Of a stretch of DNA of 64,000 nt, positions 1 through 7,556 are shown piece by piece. The position numbers and the translations under genes were made by a program. The number at the start of each line of letters is the position of its first letter. The stretch's first letter is position 1. The stretch is from assembly GCA_038252255.1 (NCBI GenBank), contig JBBSAM010000004.1, positions 1 to 64,000 of the forward strand, written 5' to 3'. The DNA is from Chersky-806 sp038252255 (lineage in GTDB: Bacteria; Actinomycetota; Acidimicrobiia; IMCC26256; JAENVU01). Below the pieces are notes generated by a model. It worked only from the letters and a program-made list of their open reading frames with translations, was not told the DNA's origin and ran no database searches.

Positions 1-201
1 CAGGACGGAGCGCCCGAGACCCCCGGGCTCAAGCTAACGACGGGCTCCCAGCGCCATAGAAAAAGACGAGCTCTGCCCGGCCGGCACATCCCGATTCTCA
101 TTCGCCGAGAGCGGCCCCGCCAGGGGCCATCACAGCTAACGGGATCCCTGGTACGGCCTGGGACTCGTTGGTACTGGATGGGACGACGGCCGCGGAAACG
201 C
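1..201. other. Leading region with no recognised gene
   Basis: No open frame here looks like a real protein and no RNA gene is recognisable. The octamer AGCTAACG occurs twice, around 32-39 and 134-141. Given the tRNA half that follows, these could be arm-type sites of a lost integrase, but that is speculation. Confidence 0.4.
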
Positions 202-245
202 CTCATAACCCGAAGGTCGTAGGTTCAATCCTTCCCCCGCCACCA
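202..245 (+). other. 3' half of an initiator tRNA-like gene (tRNA-fMet, CAU), degenerate
   Basis: The sequence begins exactly at an anticodon loop (CTCATAA), followed by the 3' anticodon strand CCCGA, a variable loop, a T-arm-like GTAGG and TTCAAT, then CCCCCGC and CCACCA. This is the 3' half of a tRNA-fMet-type gene. The upstream bases do not pair with CCCGA, and no GCGGGGG acceptor strand is found 5', so the 5' half is absent. The T-loop has lost one base and the T-stem has a mismatch, so it is not under tRNA selection. Integrases often recombine in the anticodon loop and leave such 3' halves as att sites. No integrase gene is visible. Confidence 0.6.
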
Positions 246-249
246 TTTA

Positions 250-1054
250 CGCAGGTCAGGTCGCCGAGTAGCGGTCCGGATTGCGAGTTCAGATCGTCCG
301 GGCCAGCTCGGTGAATGCGTGCTCGACACGCCGGTGCGGGCGCGCGTCGATGCCGGATTCGTAGTGGCCGCGTCGAAGGTTCTGCATCAACGTGTGATCA
401 CGGATGATCACGCATGCCCAATGGTCGCGTTTGAGTCCACGCATCGGACGAAGGCGGGCCTTGATCCGACCGTGGTCGCACTCGACGCGGTTGTTTGCAT
501 ACTGGGCGGTGTTGTGGAACGCGGCGGGCATGAGCCCCTCGATCGCAGCTCGTAGCGCCGGAGCGCGGTCGGTCACGACCTCGACCGGGTCGCCATGCGC
601 GCGCAGAGCCCGGGCGAAGAACCGGCGCGCTGCTCGGAGATCGCGTCGAGCTGAGACGAGCACGTCGATGATCTGGCCGGCCTGCTCAACAGCTCGGTAG
701 ACGTAGCGCCAGCTGCAGGCGACCTTCACGCAGGTCTCGTCGACGAACCAACAGTCACCGACCACGTGCCGGCACGGCCCAGCCGCGTCCGCGAGCAGCG
801 GCGTGAAGTGCTGGACCCACCGGTAGATGGTGACGTGATCGACCTCGATCCCACGCTCGCCGAGGAGCTCCTCAACGTCGCGGTACGAGAGCCCGAACCG
901 CAGATGCCACCGGACGGCGAGGACAATGATCTCCGATGGGAACCGGAACCCGGCGAACGCTGAGCTCGGAACGGCTGGGATCGGACGGGAACGGCGAGAC
1001 CTCATCCCGCCACCCTCACCGCCGACCGCGACCCTCGGCCAATGCAACAGTCCC
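250..1054 (-). mobile_element. IS6-family insertion sequence, copy 1, left end missing
   Basis: It contains one DDE transposase gene. The right end carries an IS6-type terminal repeat at 1043-1054, which reads GGGACTGTTGCA inward. The corresponding left terminal repeat is absent: similarity to the complete copy at 24366-25192 fades around 250-265, next to the tRNA half. The element therefore looks truncated or eroded at the tRNA-proximal side. The left boundary is approximate. Confidence 0.7.
289..1005 (-). CDS. IS6-family transposase (copy 1)
   Basis: This is a 238-residue DDE transposase for replicative transposition of the surrounding element. It has an N-terminal helix-turn-helix (GLSYRDVEELLGERGIEVD, about 38-56). 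The catalytic acidic residues are near D89 (WFVDET), D146 (VVTDRA) and E175 (NNRVECDHGR), followed by the IS6-typical RLRPMRGLKRD stretch. The length matches copy 2 exactly when both start at the ATG before the FRFPSEII motif; longer upstream extensions would leave the element. It differs from copy 2 at many positions (for example Cys substitutions around residues 92 and 97), so the two are diverged relatives. The catalytic residues are intact, but the element has lost its left end and is probably immobile. Confidence 0.93.
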   Translation of the reverse strand: MRSRRSRPIPAVPSSAFAGFRFPSEIIVLAVRWHLRFGLSYRDVEELLGERGIEVDHVTIYRWVQHFTPLLADAAGPCRHVVGDCWFVDETCVKVACSWRYVYRAVEQAGQIIDVLVSARRDLRAARRFFARALRAHGDPVEVVTDRAPALRAAIEGLMPAAFHNTAQYANNRVECDHGRIKARLRPMRGLKRDHWACVIIRDHTLMQNLRRGHYESGIDARPHRRVEHAFTELARTI

Positions 1055-1105
1055 CCGCCGGGTATATCGAGGCGTGACTCGGTTCCTGCGTGGCAGCCTG
1101 AGGGG

Positions 1106-1906
1106 ATGGGGTATCTCGTGGCGGAATCGGTCGGGCACGTCCGGATCCTGCGGTTGAATCGCCCGGAGCGGAAGAACGCGCTGACCGCTTCGCTGGGGTG
1201 GAGCATCGTGCGAGCGGTCCAGGACGCGCAGGCCGACGACGACGTGCGGGTCATCGCGCTGACGGGCAACGGCGGGGCATTCTGCTCGGGCCTCGATCTG
1301 GTTGGTGGTGATGACGTGCCGGTGGATACCGGTCTGTCCGATCAGGAGGCGATGCTCGACGAGCCGGGTTGGGTCGGGCGGTTCCTGCTCACACTGCGGT
1401 TCGAGACCGACAAGCCGGTCGTCGCGGGGATTGGCGGCGTGGCGGTGGGGTTGGGTCTGTCGTTGGCGATGGCTGCCGACATTCGGATCGCGGCCGATAC
1501 GGTGCGCCTGCACCCGGGGTACCTGCGGGCGGGGACGTCGCCCGATGGTGGCCTGACGTGGTCGTTACCGACCTTGGTGGGTCACGAGACGGCGTTGCGG
1601 TTCCTGCTGGAATCTCGCTTCGTGGAGGCCGACGAGGCGCTCCGGCTCGGGTTCGTGTCCGAGGTCGTTGCCGCGGATCGGCTCGACGCGCGGTTGATGG
1701 AGTTCTGTCAGGCGGTTGCGGCGCAGGCCCCGCTGGCGGTGCGGCGTACGAAGCGACTGGTCGCCCGCACACCCTTGGTCACCGACGTCGCGGCACGACT
1801 GACCGAGGAGCTGCGCAACGCGCTCGCGGGGCTCGACAGCGAGGACGGACAGGAGGCGATCCGGGCCATGATCGAGAAGCGCACGCCCGAGTTCCGCGGA
1901 CGTTGA
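1106..1906 (+). CDS. Enoyl-CoA hydratase/isomerase (crotonase) family protein
   Basis: A 266-residue cytoplasmic crotonase-fold protein acting on acyl-CoA thioesters. The N-terminal LNRPERKNAL and the oxyanion-hole segment GGAFCSGLDL are clear, as is the helix KPVVAGIGGVAVGLGLSLAMAADI that follows. Both usual hydratase glutamates seem to be missing: the PEVxLG-type segment reads PGYLRAG, and the GxGG segment reads SPDGG. It may therefore be an isomerase, a hydrolase or a non-hydratase crotonase. The start is the ATG after GAGGGG. The downstream thioesterase begins 1 base after the stop, so the two are probably co-translated in acyl-CoA metabolism. Confidence 0.88.
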   Translation: MGYLVAESVGHVRILRLNRPERKNALTASLGWSIVRAVQDAQADDDVRVIALTGNGGAFCSGLDLVGGDDVPVDTGLSDQEAMLDEPGWVGRFLLTLRFETDKPVVAGIGGVAVGLGLSLAMAADIRIAADTVRLHPGYLRAGTSPDGGLTWSLPTLVGHETALRFLLESRFVEADEALRLGFVSEVVAADRLDARLMEFCQAVAAQAPLAVRRTKRLVARTPLVTDVAARLTEELRNALAGLDSEDGQEAIRAMIEKRTPEFRGR

Positions 1907-1907
1907 G

Positions 1908-2738
1908 GTGATTGACCGCGACGAGGAGCAGCAGGCGGCAATCGACGAATTCCTCGGCGTGCTGCGCCACAAACGGCGCGGTGACGCCTGGGTGGGATGG
2001 ACGCCCGACTGGTACGGGCCGGTGGTCTTCGGCGGTGTCGGCCTTGCCCTCACCGTCCGCGCGGCCTGCAGCGACGCTCCGGCGGGGAGCCGGCTGCACT
2101 CGTTGCACGGGCACTTTCTTCGGCCCGTCCACGGGGACCACGAGATTGTGTTCCGCAGCGAAGTAGTGAAAGCTGGACGTTCGTTCGCGCTGCACCAGGT
2201 CACTGCGTCGCAGGACGACAAGCCGGTCATCATCATGAGCTGCTCGTTCACCAGCGACACCGACGGCTACGAGTACAACGTCTCGGGGATCCCCGGCGGT
2301 GTCCGCCAACCCGAAGACCTCCCCGACGCGTTCGACCCGTCCGAGCCGGTCGGTCCCTGGGACGTGCGGTGGGTCGGACCCAGCCCCCCACGCGCCGACG
2401 GGACCCGGGACGCGACCCACCGCCACTGGTTCCGTCTGCCCCGCGTGCTCGACGACGATCCGCATCTGCACACTGCGCTGCTCGCGTACGCGACGGACTG
2501 GACCGGGGTCGGTGGTCGCCCGCTTCGCCTCGACGGCGACACCACCGGCATGATCAGTCTCGATCACAGTGCCTGGTTCCATCGTCCGGCGCGCGTCGAT
2601 CGTTGGCTCTTCCAGGACGTGCAGAGCCTCGTGAACGCAGGCGGGCGCGGCACTCTGCGCGGCGTGATCCGGACCCGCGGAGGCGTGATCGTCGCATCCA
2701 TGGCACAAGAGATGCTGGTCCGCCCCGTCGAGCCGTGA
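1908..2738 (+). CDS. TesB-like acyl-CoA thioesterase (double hotdog)
   Basis: A 276-residue protein predicted to hydrolyse acyl-CoA to free acid and CoA. The first hotdog half contains LHSLHGHFLRP and then RSFALHQVTASQDDKPV. The second half contains SLDHSAWFHRP followed by RVDRWLFQDVQS and GVIVASMAQEMLVR, which are classic TesB/acyl-CoA thioesterase II signatures. The length suits the family. The GTG start lies 1 base after the stop of the crotonase gene, so it is almost certainly translationally coupled to it. The two probably process the same acyl-CoA pool. Confidence 0.88.
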   Translation: MIDRDEEQQAAIDEFLGVLRHKRRGDAWVGWTPDWYGPVVFGGVGLALTVRAACSDAPAGSRLHSLHGHFLRPVHGDHEIVFRSEVVKAGRSFALHQVTASQDDKPVIIMSCSFTSDTDGYEYNVSGIPGGVRQPEDLPDAFDPSEPVGPWDVRWVGPSPPRADGTRDATHRHWFRLPRVLDDDPHLHTALLAYATDWTGVGGRPLRLDGDTTGMISLDHSAWFHRPARVDRWLFQDVQSLVNAGGRGTLRGVIRTRGGVIVASMAQEMLVRPVEP

Positions 2739-2834
2739 CCGGTGTGCAAGCAGCTCGCGGAGTGCGGAACCCGACTCGTCAACTGTGTAGACGCCGCTAC
2801 CCTCCGTCGGTGCCTCCACTCAGAGGGACCGCGT

Positions 2835-2851
2835 CCCCGGCGTTCGGGGAC
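2835..2851. repeat. Small palindromic repeat, copy 1 (CCCGGCGTTCGGGGA type)
   Basis: CCCCG and CGGGG arms surround a GCGTT loop. Near-identical sequences occur at about 4113-4129, 4714-4729 and 5693-5708, each between unrelated genes or fragments. Confidence 0.5.
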
Positions 2852-2935
2852 GATCGATTCGCCCGGGCGCTGCTCTGGACGAGTCAGCCCTTCTGCGAGG
2901 AGCGTGGATCGGTCATCATCAACGCCTTGGTTGGT

Positions 2936-3451
2936 GTGGCTTCGGCAGACTCCGGTGGGTCAGGACGCGCCCGCGTCGAGCGTCTTGGCCTCGGGTATGT
3001 GACGTTCCCCGATTGGCACCCACGCGCGGCAGAGACAGGCTGTCCCGTCTTCGGGTTCGCCGTCGTTCACCCGGACGGAGTGATCTTGTTCGACACGGGA
3101 GTGGGCCGCGGCAACTCGTTCATCGACGATCTCTACGCTCCCACAGTGGTGCCAGTCGTGGAGGCACTGGCGGCAGTTGGTCTCGACGAACGTGAGGGCG
3201 TACGGATCATTCCGACGCCAGGGCATACGCCAGGCCACCAATCGCTCATCGTCGACACGGGGGCAGGCCGGATCGTCATCGCCGGCCAATGCGTCTACAA
3301 GCTCGAAGAAGCCCGCCACCGGCACGTCGCCCTCGACAACATGCACGACAGCACCTACGAAGCGATCGGTCAGGATTCGCTGGACCGGCTGCTCAGCTTC
3401 AGGCCGTGCACCCTCGTTGCGTCACACGACCCGACGAGCTGCGCCATCTAG
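2936..3451 (+). pseudogene. Metallo-beta-lactamase-fold hydrolase missing its HxHxDH metal motif
   Basis: About 171 residues resemble an AttM/AiiA-like lactonase or related MBL-fold hydrolase. The N-terminal strand GVILFDTGVGRGNSFIDDLY and the later IIPTPGHTPGHQSLIVDT strand (second metal site) are present, as is a terminal SHDPT. The segment that should carry HxHxDH, between ALAAVGLDER and EGVRIIPTPGH, is absent without breaking the frame. This looks like an internal deletion that removes the main zinc ligands. No good ATG/RBS is seen; the GTG at 2936 is a guess, and the true start may be upstream. The product is unlikely to be catalytic. Confidence 0.6.
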
Positions 3452-3542
3452 GCGCTCGTCCTGCTCGATGCTCTCGTACTGGACGGGCGACAACCAGAAT
3501 GAGGCCTCACGAGAACGCTCCCTGAGCCGGCGATCAGGGGCA

Positions 3543-4070
3543 CTACGGCTGGTAGGTGAGCGCTCCGGCCTGGACGCGCGCCAAGACTTCGTCGGCGACC
3601 GCGTCGGGAGTGTCTGGCGGGTCCCGGAAGACATGACGCTCTGCGATCGAAGCGCGACTGAACTCGTCATGCATCTTGCGGGTCGCTGGTTCGTCGGTGA
3701 AGCCGTGACCTTCTCGCGTCACGACGCGCTCGACACATCTTTCGACCGATGGCATCAGGATCACGTAGTGCAGAGTCGCGAGGCCGGTCGCCCTCGCGTA
3801 GGTGGCCAGGAACCATGGTCCGATGACGCCGTCGTAGACGGTCGCGTACGCGGTGGCGAAGCGTCCGGCGGCAGCTGCTGCAGCTCTGGTGACGACATCG
3901 TTCTGCGCGTGCGACTCGGGCAGCCACGGCGCGATCGCGCCTTGGTCGAGGAAGGCGAAGAAGGCATCGCCCTCGATGAGGACACTCGGGTCGCTCTGCT
4001 TCGCGACCAAAGCCGCGACCGTCGACTTACCTGCGCCAGGCGGTCCGGTGATGACGAGGAGCGAGGCCAT
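3543..4070 (-). CDS. P-loop kinase-like AAA/zeta-toxin-type ATPase
   Basis: A 175-residue cytoplasmic P-loop protein. Walker A GPPGAGKST sits right at the N-terminus (about 8-16), followed by IEGDAFFAF, which matches the substrate-binding aspartate region of small-molecule kinases and chloramphenicol-phosphotransferase or zeta-like proteins. A later HGFTDEP and a basic lid-like region (RKMHDEFSRASIAERHVFRDP) follow. The start ATG at 4070 is preceded by GGGGGAGA at suitable spacing, which favours it over an ATG 14 codons upstream. It is a single gene on the minus strand among gene fragments. The substrate is unknown, and no antitoxin partner is seen. Confidence 0.75.
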   Translation of the reverse strand: MASLLVITGPPGAGKSTVAALVAKQSDPSVLIEGDAFFAFLDQGAIAPWLPESHAQNDVVTRAAAAAAGRFATAYATVYDGVIGPWFLATYARATGLATLHYVILMPSVERCVERVVTREGHGFTDEPATRKMHDEFSRASIAERHVFRDPPDTPDAVADEVLARVQAGALTYQP

Positions 4071-4501
4071 CTGCAGATTCTCCCCCGCGCGGCGAGCGCC
4101 GGGTCGGAGCATTCCCGGCGTTCGGGGATACCCCCGCAGCGGTGTCGGGGCAATCTGGCCGCATGCAGTTGCCGCACCGCAACGGCTTCACGACGTCGAT
4201 GACGACGCCTTGCTGGTCGGTGCTGGCAACGATCGTCTGGTGCCCTGCATCCGGGGTCCGAGCGAGCCAGCGTTCCCAGCATGCCAGATCTTCCGAGAAA
4301 GGAGGAGCCGGAGCCTTTGTACGAAAGATGTGCCCAAAGCCGACGAGCGGTACGCGGTCGCTGGTGGCCGGCGGATGACGAGCCAATCGCTGTCCCCGCT
4401 TCAGGTGATCTCGCTCGACTCTGTTGTACGAGCAGCAGTCACATTTTCGCGGCGTGGAATCGACGAGCTGTGGAGCCTCGATGGCTCGATGCCAACCGAG
4501 C
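4071..4501. other. Stretch without a recognisable gene
   Basis: It contains the second copy of the small palindrome (about 4113-4129) and an AAAGGAGGAG ribosome-binding-like sequence near 4300, but no reading frame with a recognisable family. It is probably decayed coding DNA upstream of the acetyltransferase tail. Confidence 0.4.
4113..4129. repeat. Small palindromic repeat, copy 2
   Basis: It reads TCCCGGCGTTCGGGGAT and forms a short hairpin just upstream of the P-loop kinase gene. Confidence 0.5.
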
Positions 4502-4669
4502 ATCGACTGGCTCGATCTCGGCGTGTTCTCCGACAACCCTGGAGCACAGGCGCTGTATGCGCGCCACGGCTTCCAGTTGCTCGGCCGGACGCCGGATCGC
4601 TTCCGCGTCGATGGCCACTCGCTCGACGACCTCTCGATGACGCTCAATGTGGCCGGTGACGACAACTGA
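4502..4669 (+). pseudogene. C-terminal fragment of a GNAT acetyltransferase
   Basis: The translation includes LDLGVFSDNPGAQALYARHG, then FQLLGRTPD and DDLSMTLNV. The N-P-x-A-x-x-L-Y-x-x-x-G-F pattern is the acetyl-CoA-binding helix and last strands of the GNAT fold. Only about 55 residues remain; motif A and the N-terminal half are not found in any frame upstream. It is a remnant, not a functional enzyme. Confidence 0.65.
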
Positions 4670-4713
4670 GCCTCTTGCCGCGCGCCGAACCACATTCCGC
4701 CGGTACCGCTACG

Positions 4714-4729
4714 TCCCGGCGTTCTGGGG
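4714..4729. repeat. Small palindromic repeat, copy 3
   Basis: It reads TCCCGGCGTTCTGGGG, with one mismatch in the right arm. It lies between the GNAT fragment and the 3' end of the methyltransferase gene. Confidence 0.45.
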
Positions 4730-4741
4730 CAGTGGCCGTCG

Positions 4742-5614
4742 CTAGCGAGCTGAAGTTGCTGCGACCGAGAGGCGGCTGGTCCTGAGACCTTTGCTCGGTA
4801 CGGATAGGTCACGCGCGAGCTCAACGAGACTGATGTCGCGGACGACGTCAACTCCAGTGTTGGTGAGCAGAGCATTCATAGAACTTGGTGTCCAAGACGA
4901 GCGGCGCGGCTCGTGCGCCATCGGGTCGCGGCGGCCGCTGAGCACCAGGAGGCCTCGCGCCAAGAGGCGGCCGGTGGCTGCGCCGGACGAGGCGGTCTGG
5001 TAGCTCACGATCAGCTGGCTGCCGGGAGCTGACCGGTCGGTGATGGCTTGCACGGTTGCCGCGGCGTCTTGCGGTGTGAGGTACGGGACGACGCCTTCGA
5101 GTATCCACGTCGTTGGCAGCGACTCCTGGTGATCGCCGGTCGCTAACGCAGGACCGAGCGACGCGTGTGCGAAGTCGGCGGGAACGAAGTTCAGGGGCCC
5201 GGTGGCCGGGCCGAGGGCGGCTGCGCGTGCGCGCTTGTCGTGCTGGGATGCCGGATGGTCGACTTCGAAGGTCGTGACGTTGGCCAGTTCCGGCATCCGC
5301 CATGCACGCCCATCGAGTCCGGCGCCGAGAATGACGAGCTGGGGGTTGGCTGCGGTGCGAATGGCCTCGTCGATCGCGACGGTGCGCACCGCCACGGATT
5401 GGGCCTGTCGTCCGAGTAGCGCATGGTCGATGCGTGCCGTCCAGCTCTTCGGCGGCGTGGAGGCGCGAGCGTGTTCCACGGAGGCGCGTTCCGAGTCGCG
5501 AAGGAGCGGCAGCGCCGTCGGGTCGTAGAAGCGACCAGCGGCGAGCCGTTCATGGGCAACGGCCCGTCCCTGGCACACGAACACGGCGGTCCTGCTCGAC
5601 TCTGCCTTCGCCAC
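4742..5614 (-). CDS. Class I SAM-dependent methyltransferase (TIGR00027/leucine carboxyl methyltransferase-like)
   Basis: A protein of about 290 residues. The N-terminal SSRTAVFVCQGRAVAHE and then AGRFYDPTALPLL are the family opening. The SAM site is LVILGAGLDGRAWRMPELAN, followed by FEVDHPASQHDKRARAA and ILEGVVPYLTPQDA. This family is abundant in actinobacteria and its substrates are mostly unknown. The GTG start at 5614 has GAGGAAAC upstream at good spacing; an ATG 13 codons earlier (5653) has none. It is an isolated minus-strand gene flanked on both sides by the small palindrome. Confidence 0.87.
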   Translation of the reverse strand: MAKAESSRTAVFVCQGRAVAHERLAAGRFYDPTALPLLRDSERASVEHARASTPPKSWTARIDHALLGRQAQSVAVRTVAIDEAIRTAANPQLVILGAGLDGRAWRMPELANVTTFEVDHPASQHDKRARAAALGPATGPLNFVPADFAHASLGPALATGDHQESLPTTWILEGVVPYLTPQDAAATVQAITDRSAPGSQLIVSYQTASSGAATGRLLARGLLVLSGRRDPMAHEPRRSSWTPSSMNALLTNTGVDVVRDISLVELARDLSVPSKGLRTSRLSVAATSAR

Positions 5615-5692
5615 CGGTCCAGTTTCCTCGAAGAACTCCCGGATCGCAGGCACTCATCCACTGTGGCCTGATTGCGTTGTCGCGGGTCACCG

Positions 5693-5708
5693 AGCCGGCG
5701 TTTCGGGG
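5693..5708. repeat. Small palindromic repeat, copy 4
   Basis: It reads AGCCGGCGTTTCGGGG, the most diverged copy. It lies between the divergent methyltransferase and phosphotransferase genes. Confidence 0.4.
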
Positions 5709-5780
5709 CGAGGTCGGCCGAGCGGAACGCATCGACGATCGGGGCATGTGGGGGGCACTCCATCATCACCATCCGCGAAG

Positions 5781-6533
5781 ATGTGCCGGGTGGGATGGGA
5801 GGCGCTCGATCGGTGGGGTGACGACGTCGCTCGCGTGGAGCGGTTCCAGACCGGTGTCGCGAACGAGGTGTGGAGCGTGCGGGTCAACGGACGGCTCGCG
5901 GTCGCTCGTCTCGGCAGGCGCAGCGATGCTGATCTCGCGTGGGAGACCGACCTGTTGCGACATCTCGAGCGTGGCGGGATGAGCGTGCCGGTGCCCATCC
6001 CCACCGAGGACGGACGAGCCTTCGCCGACGGCGTCGTGGTGATGACGTACGTGGAGGGCGGACCCCCCGAGACGGAGGCCGACTGGTGTCGTGTGGCCGA
6101 CACGCTCCGTCAACTCCACGGTTTGACGCAGGACTGGCCGCAGCGGCCGGGCTGGCGGTCGTCGACCGACCTCCTGCGCGCCAAGACCGGGACGAGGGTC
6201 GACCTCGACGCGATGCCGTCCGAGGGGGTCGTCCGATGCCGGGCAGCGTGGGCGCGCCTGGCTGGACGAGAGCGATGCGTCATCCATGGCGACACCAATC
6301 CCGGCAACATCCGCATGACCGCAGACCGGGTAACGCTGATCGACTGGGACGAGGCGCACGTCGACGTCCCCGACCTCGACCTGGTGCTGCCCCACAACTC
6401 GGCCGGTCTCGATGACGACGCGCACGACGTTGCCGCGCAGGCAAAGGCCGCGTGGGAAGCCGCCGTGTGTTGGGATCCGAGTGGAACCGACGAGTTCGCA
6501 GTCAGCCGGCTGGCCGAGGTTCGAGGGGCCTGA
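5781..6533 (+). CDS. APH/choline-kinase-like phosphotransferase
   Basis: About 250 residues of the protein-kinase-like aminoglycoside phosphotransferase fold. The nucleotide-lobe segment ERFQTGVANEVWSVRVNGR precedes VMTYVEGG. The catalytic loop CVIHGDTNPGNIRM (HGDxxxxN) and the metal-binding DWDEAHVDVPDLDL follow. The substrate is probably a small hydroxylated molecule; actual antibiotic resistance cannot be inferred. The start is uncertain: ATG 5781 (MCRVGWEALDRW) fits the family better than the ATG at 5748. It stands alone on the plus strand. The roughly 290 bases after it hold no recognised gene. Confidence 0.82.
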   Translation: MCRVGWEALDRWGDDVARVERFQTGVANEVWSVRVNGRLAVARLGRRSDADLAWETDLLRHLERGGMSVPVPIPTEDGRAFADGVVVMTYVEGGPPETEADWCRVADTLRQLHGLTQDWPQRPGWRSSTDLLRAKTGTRVDLDAMPSEGVVRCRAAWARLAGRERCVIHGDTNPGNIRMTADRVTLIDWDEAHVDVPDLDLVLPHNSAGLDDDAHDVAAQAKAAWEAAVCWDPSGTDEFAVSRLAEVRGA

Positions 6534-6820
6534 GCCAGCGCGTAGCTGGCACGACAGAAGAGATCGCCAAGCTCAGGCGAGGCGGTGACGGCCACATCGT
6601 CGTCTGGGGCGGCGTGCGGGCGAGGGCACCCGGCTGTCGACGACGTTCCCAAGTCCTACCGGCTCGACCTGGTCGGAAGCATCGAGTACAGCTACGGGAC
6701 CGTCGGGCTGCACTACCGCCGGCACCGCTACAACCAGCGGTCCGCCAGTTTGCCGCCGATGAGTTCGGGCCGGCGCAGGCGTCTGAACGGGAACGTACCG
6801 CTGCGAGGTAGGAGGACACC

Positions 6821-7438
6821 GTGGGCAAGCTCATCGTCACCGAGTTCCTGACGCTGGACGGAGCGGCGCAGGCGCCAGGAGGAACCGACGAGGATCGCGA
6901 CCGCGGCTTCACGCACGGCGGGTGGCAGGCGCCGCTCCTCGACGAGGAGTCCGGCAATGCCCTGTTCGAGCAAGCGAAGAGCATGGACGCGCTGCTCCTC
7001 GGACGGACGACCTACGAGATCTTTGCCGACTACTGGCCGACGGCTCCGGAAGAGAACCGGTTCGCCGGCCTGCTCAACGGTGTCCCTAAGTACATCGCGA
7101 GCCGGACCCTGGCCGGCCCCCTCACCTGGGAGGGTTCGACGCTCGTCACTGGCGACTTCGCCGAGAGCATCACCGCGGTGAAGGAGCGCCACGACCGCGT
7201 CCACGTGATCGGCAGCCTCGATCTCGTGCAGTCGCTCTTGCGATTCGGCCTCGTCGACCGCTTCAACCTCTGGCTGTATCCGTTGCTGCTGGGTAGCGGC
7301 AAGCAGGTGTTCGGCGCCGGAACGCTGCCCGCAGCGCTGCGCCTGGTCGAGTCGCACCTGTACCCCAACGGCACGCTCCAGCTCGCGTACGAGACGGCCG
7401 GCTTGCCCACCTATGGCAGCGTGGCCATCGAGCAGTAG
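6821..7438 (+). CDS. Dihydrofolate reductase-family protein (RibD C-terminal domain)
   Basis: A 205-residue cytoplasmic NAD(P)H-binding reductase-like protein. MGKLIVTEFLTLDG opens the DHFR/RibD fold. LLLGRTTYEIFADYWP, IASRTL, VHVIGSLDLVQSLL and LVDRFNLWLYPLLLGSGKQV are the standard landmarks. Such stand-alone proteins are common in actinobacteria and are seldom true DHFRs. The GTG start at 6821 follows a strong AGGAGGA at ideal spacing. No operon partner is evident. Confidence 0.9.
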   Translation: MGKLIVTEFLTLDGAAQAPGGTDEDRDRGFTHGGWQAPLLDEESGNALFEQAKSMDALLLGRTTYEIFADYWPTAPEENRFAGLLNGVPKYIASRTLAGPLTWEGSTLVTGDFAESITAVKERHDRVHVIGSLDLVQSLLRFGLVDRFNLWLYPLLLGSGKQVFGAGTLPAALRLVESHLYPNGTLQLAYETAGLPTYGSVAIEQ

Positions 7439-7444
7439 CTCCGC

Positions 7445-7500
7445 ATGGCGACAGTAGAGGCCAACGGCGTCACGCTCGCGGTCGGGCCCTTCGGCGACGC
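7445..7500 (+). pseudogene. N-terminal scrap of an alpha/beta hydrolase
   Basis: MATVEANGVTLAVGPFGDAA resembles the first strands of small alpha/beta hydrolases (ANGVxLAxExFGD). The frame then loses similarity and runs into the 3' end of the peptidase gene on the other strand. Only about 18 codons are recognisable, so this is suggestive rather than firm. Confidence 0.35.
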
Positions 7501-7556
7501 GGCGAGACTGGTTTCGAGTGATGGGGCGACCTTCGACCTGCCTCAGCGGACTCGGC

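Noticed and set aside
2835..5708. Chromosomal integron attC sites explaining the repeated palindromes
   Set aside because: The repeats lack GTTRRRY/RYYYAAC cores, the genes are in mixed orientations and no integrase is present.
6585..6800. Small frame with a Tyr-rich segment SYRLDLVGSIEYSYGTVG
   Set aside because: No family is recognisable, there is no ribosome-binding site, and it overlaps the upstream region of the RibD-like gene. It may be a remnant but cannot be supported.
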